Under the pieces are notes generated by a model. That model saw only the letters and a list, made by a program, of their open reading frames with translations, was not told the origin of the DNA and searched no databases. From JBCCGI01 sp039029355 (lineage in GTDB: Bacteria > Planctomycetota > UBA1135 > GCA-002686595): DNA of 64,000 nt. Where the stretch lies: contig JBCCGI010000003.1 of NCBI GenBank assembly GCA_039029355.1, forward strand, positions 1 to 64,000, written 5' to 3'. Shown here piece after piece: positions 1-8,192 of the stretch (position 1 is its first letter; each line of letters begins with the position of its first letter). The translations under genes and the position numbers were made by a program.

Positions 1-2
1 AG

Positions 3-284
3 CCGCGGGTCGGCGGGGACGTCTACGCGATCGGCCACCCGCTGGGGCTGGGCTGGACGGTGACCCGGGGCATTGTCTCGGCGCTTCGAAGCGTGGGGGG
101 CCGGAGTATGATCCAGACCGACGCCCCCATCTCTCCGGGCAACTCCGGCGGCCCGCTCTTCGACGCCCGCGGGCACCTGGTGGGCATCATGACGGCCAAG
201 GTCGAGGCCCCCGGCGCCGAGAACATCGCCTTTGCGAGGCCCGTAGGCCCGCTTTTGGCCTTCCTCGAGCGCGCCGGGCTCTGA
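3..284 (+). CDS. HtrA/DegP-like trypsin-fold serine protease, C-terminal part (5' end outside window)
   Basis: The frame is open from the first complete codon of the window, so the gene begins upstream. The visible 93 residues hold the second half of a trypsin-like (S1C) fold. They include the IGHPLGLGWTVTRGIVSA strand pair, IQTDAPISPGNSGGPLFD with the nucleophilic Ser in GNSGGP, and the terminal strands ending in AFARPV. The protein stops about 40 residues after the serine motif, so no PDZ domain follows as it would in DegP. A regulatory or anchoring part could still lie upstream. Family knowledge suggests protein quality control or regulated proteolysis in the envelope. The His and Asp of the triad are outside the window, so activity cannot be judged. 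Confidence 0.85.
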   Translation, partial: PRVGGDVYAIGHPLGLGWTVTRGIVSALRSVGGRSMIQTDAPISPGNSGGPLFDARGHLVGIMTAKVEAPGAENIAFARPVGPLLAFLERAGL

Positions 285-306
285 CCGGCGCCGGGGGCCG
301 GAGGGC

Positions 307-1479
307 CTAGAACGTGCCCACCGTCAGGTCGAGCCCGTTCGTCAGCGCGATCTCGCCCGTCGGGCTCACCGAGCCGCCCTGGGTGTAGAACTTCGCGCCG
401 ATCAGCGGGCAGGTGCTGGGCACCGGGATCGCGAACGGCGTGCCCGGCTGCGAGCTGGTCGCGACGAAGCCGATCGTCGCGGGGTCGATCAGGATCGTGC
501 CGAGCGCGCTCGGGAGGTTGACCGAGCTCGCCGAACCACCGACGAAGTCGAGGACGGCGTTGGGCTGGAACGAGGCGTGATCGATGCTGGGATCCCACGT
601 GCCGCCCAGGGTCGGGGCGCCCGCCGGGCCAGGCAGGAAGACGGCCGGGTTCGCAGGCGACCCGAAGCGAATCGTGATGGCCGAGGGGCCGTTGCAGGTC
701 AGCACGTCCTGGTAGTAGTCCTGGATCTCCGACGCGGCCAGCGCGCGGTCGTAGATCCGTACCTCGTCGATCGCGCCGTCGTGGTACTGCTGCTGCGGCA
801 CGCCGTAGAACAGGCCCCGCCCGAGCCAGGCCACCTTCTGGTCGACGACGTCGTCGAGGAACTCGGTGCCGAAGGCCGTGCCGAAGTTGTAGACCTCGTT
901 GAGCTCGGTCCCGTTCAGGTAGCCGCGGTTGAAGCCGGGCCCGACGACGAGGCAGAAGTGGTACCACTCGTCGAGCAGCAGCTGGAAGCCGGTGTCGAAG
1001 CACAGCGGGATGAAGGCGTTGTCGGTGTGCAGCGTGTAGAACAGCTCGGTCGACGTGCCGAAGTGTCCGACCTCGAGCACGAGCCCCGAGTGCCCCGCTC
1101 CGCCCACCCCGTCGCCGAGGTAGAAGAGCGGGTGGATCTGGTTCGCCGGCGGCACCGAGCCGAAGCGGAACCAGATTGAGATCGTTCCCTCGGAGAGCCC
1201 GCCGAGGAGCTCGGGATAGCCGGCGCCGTCGGTGAGCTCGACGTAGTCGTCGCTGCCGTCGAACCAGAGGCCTTGGCCGAGGGCTCCGAGGCCCCACTGG
1301 GCGCCCGAGATCAGCCCGTCGATGCCGCCTCCCGAGAGGTCGTTGAGCAGGGTCCCCGCACCCTCCTCAAAGTCCCAGTAGGCGATGAAGTCGGTGGGCC
1401 CGAGGGCCTGGGCCGCGGGCGCGGAGGAGAGGGTGAGCAGGGCTCCGAGCAAGAGGCTGCGAGGCGGATGGGATTGCAT
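307..1479 (-). CDS. secreted LamG-domain (concanavalin A-like) protein
   Basis: This is a 390-residue protein with a signal peptide (MQSHPPRSLLLGALLTLSSA) and a LamG/concanavalin-like jelly roll at about residues 30-240. The fold hallmarks are WFDGSDDYVEL near the start and AIDEVRIYDRALAASEI at the end. The last 120 residues form a separate beta-rich domain ending LTNGLDLTVGTF, a tail type that recurs in secreted planctomycete proteins. I chose the ATG at 1479 because AAGGAG lies 8 bases upstream and a signal peptide follows; the open frame runs 155 codons further upstream without a signal. The likely role is glycan or surface binding. No catalytic motif is visible. It is divergent from the S33 peptidase, 202 bases away. 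Confidence 0.8.
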   Translation of the reverse strand: MQSHPPRSLLLGALLTLSSAPAAQALGPTDFIAYWDFEEGAGTLLNDLSGGGIDGLISGAQWGLGALGQGLWFDGSDDYVELTDGAGYPELLGGLSEGTISIWFRFGSVPPANQIHPLFYLGDGVGGAGHSGLVLEVGHFGTSTELFYTLHTDNAFIPLCFDTGFQLLLDEWYHFCLVVGPGFNRGYLNGTELNEVYNFGTAFGTEFLDDVVDQKVAWLGRGLFYGVPQQQYHDGAIDEVRIYDRALAASEIQDYYQDVLTCNGPSAITIRFGSPANPAVFLPGPAGAPTLGGTWDPSIDHASFQPNAVLDFVGGSASSVNLPSALGTILIDPATIGFVATSSQPGTPFAIPVPSTCPLIGAKFYTQGGSVSPTGEIALTNGLDLTVGTF

Positions 1480-1681
1480 GGTACGGCTCCTTTGGATTGG
1501 ATCGGTTGGCCATCCGCGGGCCGGAGACCGGCTCGCGAGCGGCCAAGAGGGGGTAGCGGGCCTCCGGCGCCGGGTCACCCGGAGGGGCTCCGCGCCCCGG
1601 CGCCGATTCCGCGAATTGCGCCCCCGCAGGCGCGCAAGGGCCCGGACGGCGACGACCGCCGCAACCCAGGAGGAATACGAG

Positions 1682-3181
1682 ATGTCGCGATTGGGGCTGA
1701 CGATGGGGCTTTGGGCCGCGGTTTCGGGGAGCGCGCTGGCGCAGGATCCGGCGGAGCCGACGGTGGAGCTCGAGGTCTTCGAAGCGCAGCGCGGCGACGG
1801 GACGGCGGTCCCGGCCGACCGCGGGGTCCTGCGGGTGCCGATCAAGCGCTCGAACCCAGACAGCAAGGAGATCGCGATCGAGTTCCACCGCTTCCGGGCC
1901 GAGGAGGGCGCGCCCGAGGGCGTTCCGCCGGTCTTCTTCCTCAACGGGGGCCCCGGCTGGCCCGGGCTAGGCGCCCAGGCGACCAGCCCGGAGTTCTATG
2001 AAGAGTCCGCTGCCCGCTTCGTCGAGCTGACCGACGTCGTCTATGTGGGGCAGCGCGGGATCGGCTCCTCGACGAACACGCCCTGCGGCTTCTTCGAGCC
2101 GTCTCCGGTCGACGAGCCGGTCGAGCGCGAGGTGATGGCCGAGCGCGTCCGCGAGGCCTGCCGCGCGTGCCGCGAGCACTGGGAGGGCGAGGGCTACGAC
2201 CTGACCGGCCTCAACGTGCTCGAGGCGGCGGCCGACGTGCGTGATATCGCTGCGGCGCTCGGCTACGAGCAGATCACGCTGTGGGGCGGCAGCTTCGGCT
2301 CGCACTGGGGGATGGCCGTGCAGCGCAAGTACCCCGAGCTCGTCGCGCGCGCGGTGCTGAACGGGATGGAGGGGCCCGACCACACCTACGACATGCCGAG
2401 CTGGGTGCTCAACTCGCTGTCGCGGATGGCGGAGCAGGCCGAGGCGTCGCCCGAGCTCGAAGGGCTCATCCCTGAGGGTGGGCTGATCGCCGCCCTCGAC
2501 CAGGCGATCAAGCGCGTCGAGGAGGAGCCCGTGCTGTTCGAGGTCAAGGACCCGCGCTCGCGCCGCATGCGCGAGGTCCTGATCACCGCCGACGTGATCC
2601 GCGAAGCGGCGAAGGGCGTGCGGAACAGCGTCAGCTCGCGCCGCGGCATGCCGACCTGGCCGGCCGACATGCTGGCGATTCACCGCGGCGACTACACGTC
2701 GCTGGCGATCTCCGCCCTCGGCGACCAAGGCGGCCGGCTGCCCACGGCGAGCTTCTTCATGCTCGACTGCGGCTCGGGCATCAGCGCCGAGCGGAAGGCG
2801 ATCCTCGACGCGGACCCGGCGGCGAAGATCGTCGGAGCGCTAGGGGCGTTCTACGACACGGCCTGCTCGGCGTGGGACGCGGATCTGGGCGCGGACTTCC
2901 GGCGCAACTTCGAGACCGACGTGCCGACCGTGATCGTGCACGGCACCTTTGACGTGAACACGCCGTTCGAGAACGCGCTCGAGCTCAAGCCGTTCTTCCG
3001 TGAGAGCAAGTTCATCACGGTGCACGGAGGCTCCCACGGCGCGCTGTGGGAGGCGCTCGACGAGTCCGACGAGTTCTCCGAGCTGATGACCGAGTTCCTG
3101 CTTTCGGGCGACATGGTGGACCTCCCCGACGAGATCGAGCTCGCGCCGATCGAGTGGGAAGTGCCGAGCGAGGAGGAGTAG
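1682..3181 (+). CDS. secreted alpha/beta-hydrolase, peptidase family S33 (prolyl/tripeptidyl aminopeptidase-like)
   Basis: The protein has 499 residues with a signal peptide cleaving after about residue 20 (GSALAQ). The oxyanion motif is FLNGGPGWPG (residues 86-95, a variant of HGGPG). The nucleophile elbow GGSFGS places Ser at about 204. The acid is probably the Asp in HGTFDVNTP and the catalytic His is in HGGSHGALWEA near the C-terminus, so the triad is complete. The large cap insertion with several Cys (PCGFF, CRACREHW) resembles tripeptidyl aminopeptidases with a TAP-like C-terminus. Predicted role: release of N-terminal amino acids or short peptides outside the cytoplasm. The start at 1682 has CAGGAGG upstream; the frame is open for 99 further codons without such a signal. 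Confidence 0.85.
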   Translation: MSRLGLTMGLWAAVSGSALAQDPAEPTVELEVFEAQRGDGTAVPADRGVLRVPIKRSNPDSKEIAIEFHRFRAEEGAPEGVPPVFFLNGGPGWPGLGAQATSPEFYEESAARFVELTDVVYVGQRGIGSSTNTPCGFFEPSPVDEPVEREVMAERVREACRACREHWEGEGYDLTGLNVLEAAADVRDIAAALGYEQITLWGGSFGSHWGMAVQRKYPELVARAVLNGMEGPDHTYDMPSWVLNSLSRMAEQAEASPELEGLIPEGGLIAALDQAIKRVEEEPVLFEVKDPRSRRMREVLITADVIREAAKGVRNSVSSRRGMPTWPADMLAIHRGDYTSLAISALGDQGGRLPTASFFMLDCGSGISAERKAILDADPAAKIVGALGAFYDTACSAWDADLGADFRRNFETDVPTVIVHGTFDVNTPFENALELKPFFRESKFITVHGGSHGALWEALDESDEFSELMTEFLLSGDMVDLPDEIELAPIEWEVPSEEE

Positions 3182-3320
3182 GCACCCCCTTCGTTTCTGT
3201 CCGCCCCGACAGGTGTTCTAGCCGGGCTGTGGCGGCCGCGCCGCGGATGGGCTTGTTAGGATGAGGATGGTCACCGGCCATCCCATCCAACCCCATCCGG
3301 GCCGTCCCCCTAGAACGACC

Positions 3321-5450
3321 ATGTCCAAACCCGCGTTCACGCTCTTCGCGTGTGCGGCGATCGCCGCCGTTAGCTTCGGTCAACCGCTGCCGCAGAAGTG
3401 CGGTACCCCCGATCGGCTGAGCCAGATCGAAGCGCTCGGCGGCCTCCCTCAGCCGCCCTCCGACTGCAGCTTGTTCTCCACCAACCCGACGTCGGAGTAC
3501 GAGCCGACGTTCGTGTACGACCTGCCGGTCGTCTTCCACGTCATCCAGAACTCGGGCGGCACGGGCTTCATCCCGATGTCCGAGATCAACGAGCAGATGG
3601 ACGTGATCAACGAGGACTTCCGCGCGCTCGCCGGGTCGGCCGGCGCTCCCGGAACGGACTCGATGATCCAGTTCCACCTGGCCACCGAGGACCCGGCCGG
3701 CAACCCGACTTCGGGCGTCACCTACAGCACGAACACGACCTGGTTCCAGGACGGCGGTTCCTACTGGAACTCGCTGGCGTGGGACCCGGATCGCTACATC
3801 AACATCTACACGAACAACGCGGGCGGCTTCCTGGGCTACGTGCCGTGGCTGCCGCAGGGCGGCTCGCCGGGGTCGAACTCCGACCGCGTCGTCGTCCTCT
3901 GGTCGACCGTCGGCAAGTTCGCGCCCTATGGCCCGCCCTACAACCAGGGCCGGACGCTGACCCACGAGCTCGGGCACTACCTCGGCCTCGAGCACACGTT
4001 CAGCGGCGGCTGCGGCTCGGCCAGCGCGTGCTATTCGAGCGGCGACCTCATCTGCGACACGAACCGCGAGTCCAGCTCGACGTTCGGATGCCCGGGCTCG
4101 AAGACCTCCTGCGGCAGCCCCGATCCGATCCACAACTACATGGACTACTCGGACGACACCTGCATGTGGGAGTTCACCCCCGAGCAGTCCAACCGGATGC
4201 GCTGCACCATCCAGCACTACCGGTCTGATCTCCCGGGCTCGGCGCTTCCGGGAGTCGCCAGCTCGCCCACTCCGGTCTCGGGCGCCTCGGGCGTCGGGGT
4301 CAACCAGATCCTGGTCTGGACCGCCGGCAGCGGGGCGAACTCGAACGATGTCTACTTCGGCACCGATCCGACGCCCGACGCGGGCGAGTTCCAGGGCAAC
4401 CAGGCCGGCGCGGTCTTCCTGCCCGGCGTGTTGGCGAACAACACCACGTACTACTGGCGCATCGACTCGGTCAACGGCTCGGGCACCACGACGGGGAACA
4501 CCTGGAACTTCACGACGACCTCGAGCCCGACCCTGCCCGGGAAGGCAACCAACCCGTCGCCGGCAAGCGGCGCGGGCGGGGTTTCGACGACGTCGAACAT
4601 CAACTGGACCGCGGGCTCGGGCGCGACGTCGCACGACGTCTACTTCGGGACCGACTCGACGCCGGACGCCGGTGAGTTCCAGGGCAACCAGACGGGGACG
4701 AGCTTCAACCCCGGCGCGCTGACGGGCAACACGACGTACTACTGGCGGATCGACTCGGTCAACTCGACCGGCACGACCGGCGGCGACGTCTGGAGCTTCA
4801 CGACCCAGTCGACCGGTGGCGGCCTGACCGTGACCGGCATCTCGCCCGGCTCGATCGAGGCGCTTAACGTCGGCACGGACCAGGTGATGACCATCAGCGG
4901 CACCGGCTTCACCCCGACCGCCACGGTCGAGGTGGACGGCGTTCCGCTGTTCGGGATCCCGTCGCCCTACACGTACGTGAACAGCACCACGATCACGTTC
5001 GATCCGCCGGTGCCGAGCTCGCTCGGCTCCGCGACCGTGACGGTCAAGGACGGCGGCTCCGAGGACTCGGGGACGTTCAACTACGTCTTCAACGAGCCGC
5101 CGCAGGTTCAGGTCGGCAACGGTGACGATCCGGTGACGGTGTTCTCGCTCTCCGGGATGGACGTGACCTGCGCCGGCGAGCCGGGCGACACGTTCATGAT
5201 CCTCGGCTCCAGCAGCAACGTGCCGAGCATCTTCCCCGGCATCGTCGAGCTCGAGATCGGCAACAACCTCACGAACCTGTTCATCCTGGCGATGCCGGTC
5301 ATCCCGGCCAGCGGCACGGTGACGATCAACATCCCGCTGAACCTGCCGAACCCGGTGTTCACGTTCTACGTCGAGGGCCTGAGCCTCGACCCGGTTCCCG
5401 CCTTCCCGCTGGACGACACCAACATGCAGGAGGTGTTCTTCCTCTTCTAG
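3321..5450 (+). CDS. secreted M43 (pappalysin/cytophagalysin-type) zinc metalloprotease with Fn3-like repeats
   Basis: The protein has 709 residues. A signal peptide (MSKPAFTLFACAAIAAVSFG) is followed by a metzincin domain with the zinc site HELGHYLGLEH near residue 215 and the Met-turn NYMDYSDDTCMWEFTPEQ near residue 275. The several Cys pairs around them are typical of M43B. Downstream come two near-identical Fn3-like modules (TAGSG...DVYFGTD...TYYWRIDSVN...W.FTT), then an IPT/TIG-like module (VTGISPGSIEALNVG), then a hydrophobic beta-rich tail ending EVFFLF. Expected role: extracellular endoprotease. The ATG was chosen for the signal peptide; the upstream 20 codons lack one. No good ribosome site is visible. 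It ends 32 bases before a strong terminator. Confidence 0.88.
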   Translation: MSKPAFTLFACAAIAAVSFGQPLPQKCGTPDRLSQIEALGGLPQPPSDCSLFSTNPTSEYEPTFVYDLPVVFHVIQNSGGTGFIPMSEINEQMDVINEDFRALAGSAGAPGTDSMIQFHLATEDPAGNPTSGVTYSTNTTWFQDGGSYWNSLAWDPDRYINIYTNNAGGFLGYVPWLPQGGSPGSNSDRVVVLWSTVGKFAPYGPPYNQGRTLTHELGHYLGLEHTFSGGCGSASACYSSGDLICDTNRESSSTFGCPGSKTSCGSPDPIHNYMDYSDDTCMWEFTPEQSNRMRCTIQHYRSDLPGSALPGVASSPTPVSGASGVGVNQILVWTAGSGANSNDVYFGTDPTPDAGEFQGNQAGAVFLPGVLANNTTYYWRIDSVNGSGTTTGNTWNFTTTSSPTLPGKATNPSPASGAGGVSTTSNINWTAGSGATSHDVYFGTDSTPDAGEFQGNQTGTSFNPGALTGNTTYYWRIDSVNSTGTTGGDVWSFTTQSTGGGLTVTGISPGSIEALNVGTDQVMTISGTGFTPTATVEVDGVPLFGIPSPYTYVNSTTITFDPPVPSSLGSATVTVKDGGSEDSGTFNYVFNEPPQVQVGNGDDPVTVFSLSGMDVTCAGEPGDTFMILGSSSNVPSIFPGIVELEIGNNLTNLFILAMPVIPASGTVTINIPLNLPNPVFTFYVEGLSLDPVPAFPLDDTNMQEVFFLF
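4262..4808 (+). repeat. tandem Fn3-like coding duplication inside the M43 protease gene
   Basis: Two direct copies of about 250 bases start near 4268 and 4553 (offset about 285 bases) and share long identical stretches, e.g. codons for DVYFGTD and AGEFQGNQ and for TYYWRIDSVN. Both stay in frame, so this is an internal domain duplication rather than a mobile repeat. Confidence 0.8.
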
Positions 5451-5482
5451 CGGGCCGGTAGCAACCGACCGAAGCGTACGCA

Positions 5483-5519
5483 GCGGCTCGCTCCTCCCGG
5501 GGAGCGGGCCGCCGCCTTT
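5483..5519. terminator. bidirectional terminator hairpin between convergent genes
   Basis: The stem is GCGGCTCGCTCC paired with GGAGCGGGCCGC (12 pairs, one T-G wobble) around a 6-base loop. The plus side continues CGCCTTTCT. It sits between the end of the M43 protease gene and the end of the lipase maturation factor gene, where both transcripts need to stop. Confidence 0.7.
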
Positions 5520-5525
5520 CTATCG

Positions 5526-6986
5526 CTACCTCGCGCGCACCAGCTCGCCGTCCTGCAGGGTGAGCACGGGGCAGTACAGGCCTAGCTCCTCGCGTTCCCA
5601 CCACAGCGCCGAGTCGGCCGGCGCGAAGCGGTAGGTAAAGACGCGCGCGCGCAGATAGCGCGGCGGCCGCCCGGCGAAGGGGTCGTGCGCGAGCAGCGCG
5701 AGTACCGGAGGCGAGCCCTCCAGCAGCCGCCGGGCGAAGGCGAGGAACCACGGGTTGTTGCGGTAGTTGCCGAGCGCCGCGAACCACATCTGCCAGTCCA
5801 GGCGCGGCATATGCGGCTGGACGACGCCGGGTCGACGGCTTGTACGGCCCGGCTTCCAGCGAAACTCGTAGGCCTCCCACGAGCGGCCGTCGCGGCTGCC
5901 CTCGACGATGATCTCCGGGCGCTCGGTCGTCATGACGGCGAAGAGTCCATAGCTGTTCGCCGTCCGCAGCGGAGCGGTCTTGCGGAGGGTCGAGAGCATC
6001 CACCCGGGCGTGTGCTCCCAACCGAGGCAGCGCTGTGCCCCGGCGATCGCGCCGAGGCCGGCCAACGCCAGGGCGAGCGGCGCGACCAACATCCGGCGCG
6101 CCGCGGTGGGGCGCAGCGCGAGGTCGGCCGCGAGCGGCCCCCAGCCACGCAGCCGCGCCGGCGCGATGTGTCGCCAGAGCCCGTCGTCGAGGAGCGGCAG
6201 GCACAGCGCGAACGTCAGCAGGTTGAAGAAGCCGTAGTTGCCGGTGCACGCGATCGCCACCTGGAGCCCGGCCATCCCCAGGAACGCAACCCGCTGCAGC
6301 ACGCGCGGCCCGAAGACGAAGAACGGCAGCACCAGCTCGATCGCGAAGGTCGCGACGACCTCTCCCGCGTGGAACCAGCCGGGCAGCCCGTGGACGAAGC
6401 GGCTGGTCGGTCCGGGCAGCGGCTGCGTCCAGTAGTGGAAGCTCATCGCGCTCAGGTCGCGCCAGGTCTCGTCGCCGCTCAGGAGCTTGACGAGGCCGGA
6501 GAGCACCATCAGCCGAAACAGGAGCCACCGCAGCAGCAGCAGCGACGCCAGCGGCGGCGCGCGGTCGCGCGAAGGGCGCGGCGCGATGCGCCATGGCGCG
6601 GCGAGCGCGCCAAGGAAGCCGGCCTCAATGAGGAGCGCGTCCCACTGGAAGTTGAGGAACGGAGCACCGGCCGCGGTCAGCCCGAGGTAGAGCAACCACA
6701 GAGCGAGGCAGCAGAGCGCGGGAGCGACGTCGGCGACCAGCAGCAGCGCCAGCGCGACCCCCGCGGCGAGCAGGGCGTGCAGCCGCAGGTCGCTCGCCTC
6801 CAGCCAGAGCACCTCCTCGACCGGCGCGATGCCGCGCGAGCCGAAGAGCCCCTCGAGCTGGACCCATAGCGACCCGAACGCGATGAGGAAGACCACGCCG
6901 AGCAGGCGCAGGTAGAGCCAACGCGCGACGTGCCAGCCGCGCGGAGCCCGCTCACCTGCCTCGCTCTTCGACGCCGCCCCTTTCAA
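5526..6986 (-). CDS. lipase maturation factor (LMF) family membrane protein
   Basis: The protein has 486 residues with about eight hydrophobic segments in the first 320 residues and a soluble C-terminal domain. Family hallmarks are clear: FLNFQWDALLIEAGFLGAL, TSRFVHGLPGWFH, CTGNYGFFNLLT, and in the C-terminal domain EIIVEGSRDGRSWEAYEF followed by WQMWFAALGNYRNNPWF. In animals LMF1 folds lipases in the ER; bacterial homologues are common, but their substrate is not established. The start is uncertain: the listed one is a TTG, 39 bases after the EAL gene's stop, and no ATG or GTG precedes the first membrane segment. It may be read through from the H-NOX operon, although its function does not require that. 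Confidence 0.85.
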   Translation of the reverse strand: MKGAASKSEAGERAPRGWHVARWLYLRLLGVVFLIAFGSLWVQLEGLFGSRGIAPVEEVLWLEASDLRLHALLAAGVALALLLVADVAPALCCLALWLLYLGLTAAGAPFLNFQWDALLIEAGFLGALAAPWRIAPRPSRDRAPPLASLLLLRWLLFRLMVLSGLVKLLSGDETWRDLSAMSFHYWTQPLPGPTSRFVHGLPGWFHAGEVVATFAIELVLPFFVFGPRVLQRVAFLGMAGLQVAIACTGNYGFFNLLTFALCLPLLDDGLWRHIAPARLRGWGPLAADLALRPTAARRMLVAPLALALAGLGAIAGAQRCLGWEHTPGWMLSTLRKTAPLRTANSYGLFAVMTTERPEIIVEGSRDGRSWEAYEFRWKPGRTSRRPGVVQPHMPRLDWQMWFAALGNYRNNPWFLAFARRLLEGSPPVLALLAHDPFAGRPPRYLRARVFTYRFAPADSALWWEREELGLYCPVLTLQDGELVRAR

Positions 6987-7025
6987 CGCGGCGAGTCTAG
7001 CCGGCGCGGGGCTCCGTTGGTGAGC

Positions 7026-8186
7026 CTAGGCCGCGTCGCGGTCTTTGGCCGCCTCGAAGTCGCGGCTGGGCTTGGCGTAGTAACAGCCCTGCACGAGGTC
7101 GCACCCCAACGCGACGACCGCGTCGTGTTCCTCGCGGCGCTCGATGCCCTCGGCGATCGTCTCGATGCCGAGGTTGCCGCTGAGCCGGGTCATCGTCCTG
7201 ATGAGCTCGCGCTTGGTGCGCGACACGTGGATGTTGCGCACCATCTCCTTGTCGAGCTTGACGATATCCGGCGCGAGCAGCGCGAACCCCGAGAGCCCCG
7301 CGTAGCCGGCGCCGAAGTCGTCGAGCGCGATGCGGTATCCCATACCGCGCAGGCTCTGGATGTGGCCCTCGAGGTCGGCGTTCAGCGACAGGGACTCGCG
7401 CTCGGTGAGCTCGAGGATCGTGCGGTTTGCGAAGCTCGCCAGAGGCTCGGAGCCATCGATCAGCCGCGGGTCGTCGAAGTTGCCCGGGCTGACGTTGACC
7501 AGGATCGTCGCGTCGTCGGGGGCGTCGTGGATGCGCGCCGCCACCGCGTCGCGGATCGCGCGCCCGAGCTCCTTCTCGCGTCCCAGCTCGGAGGCTAGCG
7601 CGAGGAGCGCGTCGGGGCGTCCGGCCTCGGGATCGTCGTGGCGTACGAGCGCCTCGTAGCCGTAGTTCGAGCCGTCGCTCGCGCGGAGGATGGGCTGGAA
7701 CGCGACCCAAAGGGTGGCGAGGGTTCGTTCGAAGCTCTCTTCCAGTGCCGCCCGGCCCGCGCGCCTGCGGGCCTCTCGCCACGCCTCGAGGCGCACCCGC
7801 ATCTCGCGCTTCTCGAGCAGCTCGTGGATCGTCGCGGCCACTTCCTCCGGCGGGCATGGCTTGAGCAGGAAGCGGTGCACGCCCGCGGCGTTGATCGCCT
7901 GCGCGGCGGCCTCGATGCTGGCCTGGCCGGTGAGGATGATGCGGGCCGCATCGGGGTAGAGCCTCCGCACTTCGGTGAGGAGCTCCGAGCCCTGCAGACC
8001 CGGCATGCGCTCGTCCGAGACGATGACATCAACGTCGACCTCCGCCAGGATTTCGAGCGCTTCCTCGCCCGAATCCGCGGTCAGGATCCGCCACGGTTCG
8101 CGCCGTAGCGCGACCTTGAGGCCGCGCGTGACGTCCTGCTCGTCGTCGACGAAGAGAACGGCCGGCTGCACTTCCTTACTCGTCAT
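7026..8186 (-). CDS. REC-EAL response regulator, c-di-GMP phosphodiesterase (HnoB-like)
   Basis: The protein has 386 residues. The receiver domain spans 8-125 with phospho-acceptor Asp58 (VIVSDERMPG), conserved Thr (IILTGQ) and Lys109 (FLLKPC). The EAL domain spans about 160-380 and keeps every residue expected for catalysis: YEALVR, ILVNVSPGNF, ILELTE, ALDDFGAGYAGLS, DIVKLDKEM, TIAEGIE and QGCYYAKP. It should therefore hydrolyse c-di-GMP, with activity set by phosphorylation. It is the last gene of the H-NOX operon, 6 bases after the preceding regulator. By gene order and domains it matches HnoB of the Shewanella H-NOX network. Functional equivalence is inference. Confidence 0.93.
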   Translation of the reverse strand: MTSKEVQPAVLFVDDEQDVTRGLKVALRREPWRILTADSGEEALEILAEVDVDVIVSDERMPGLQGSELLTEVRRLYPDAARIILTGQASIEAAAQAINAAGVHRFLLKPCPPEEVAATIHELLEKREMRVRLEAWREARRRAGRAALEESFERTLATLWVAFQPILRASDGSNYGYEALVRHDDPEAGRPDALLALASELGREKELGRAIRDAVAARIHDAPDDATILVNVSPGNFDDPRLIDGSEPLASFANRTILELTERESLSLNADLEGHIQSLRGMGYRIALDDFGAGYAGLSGFALLAPDIVKLDKEMVRNIHVSRTKRELIRTMTRLSGNLGIETIAEGIERREEHDAVVALGCDLVQGCYYAKPSRDFEAAKDRDAA

Positions 8187-8192
8187 CGGTCC

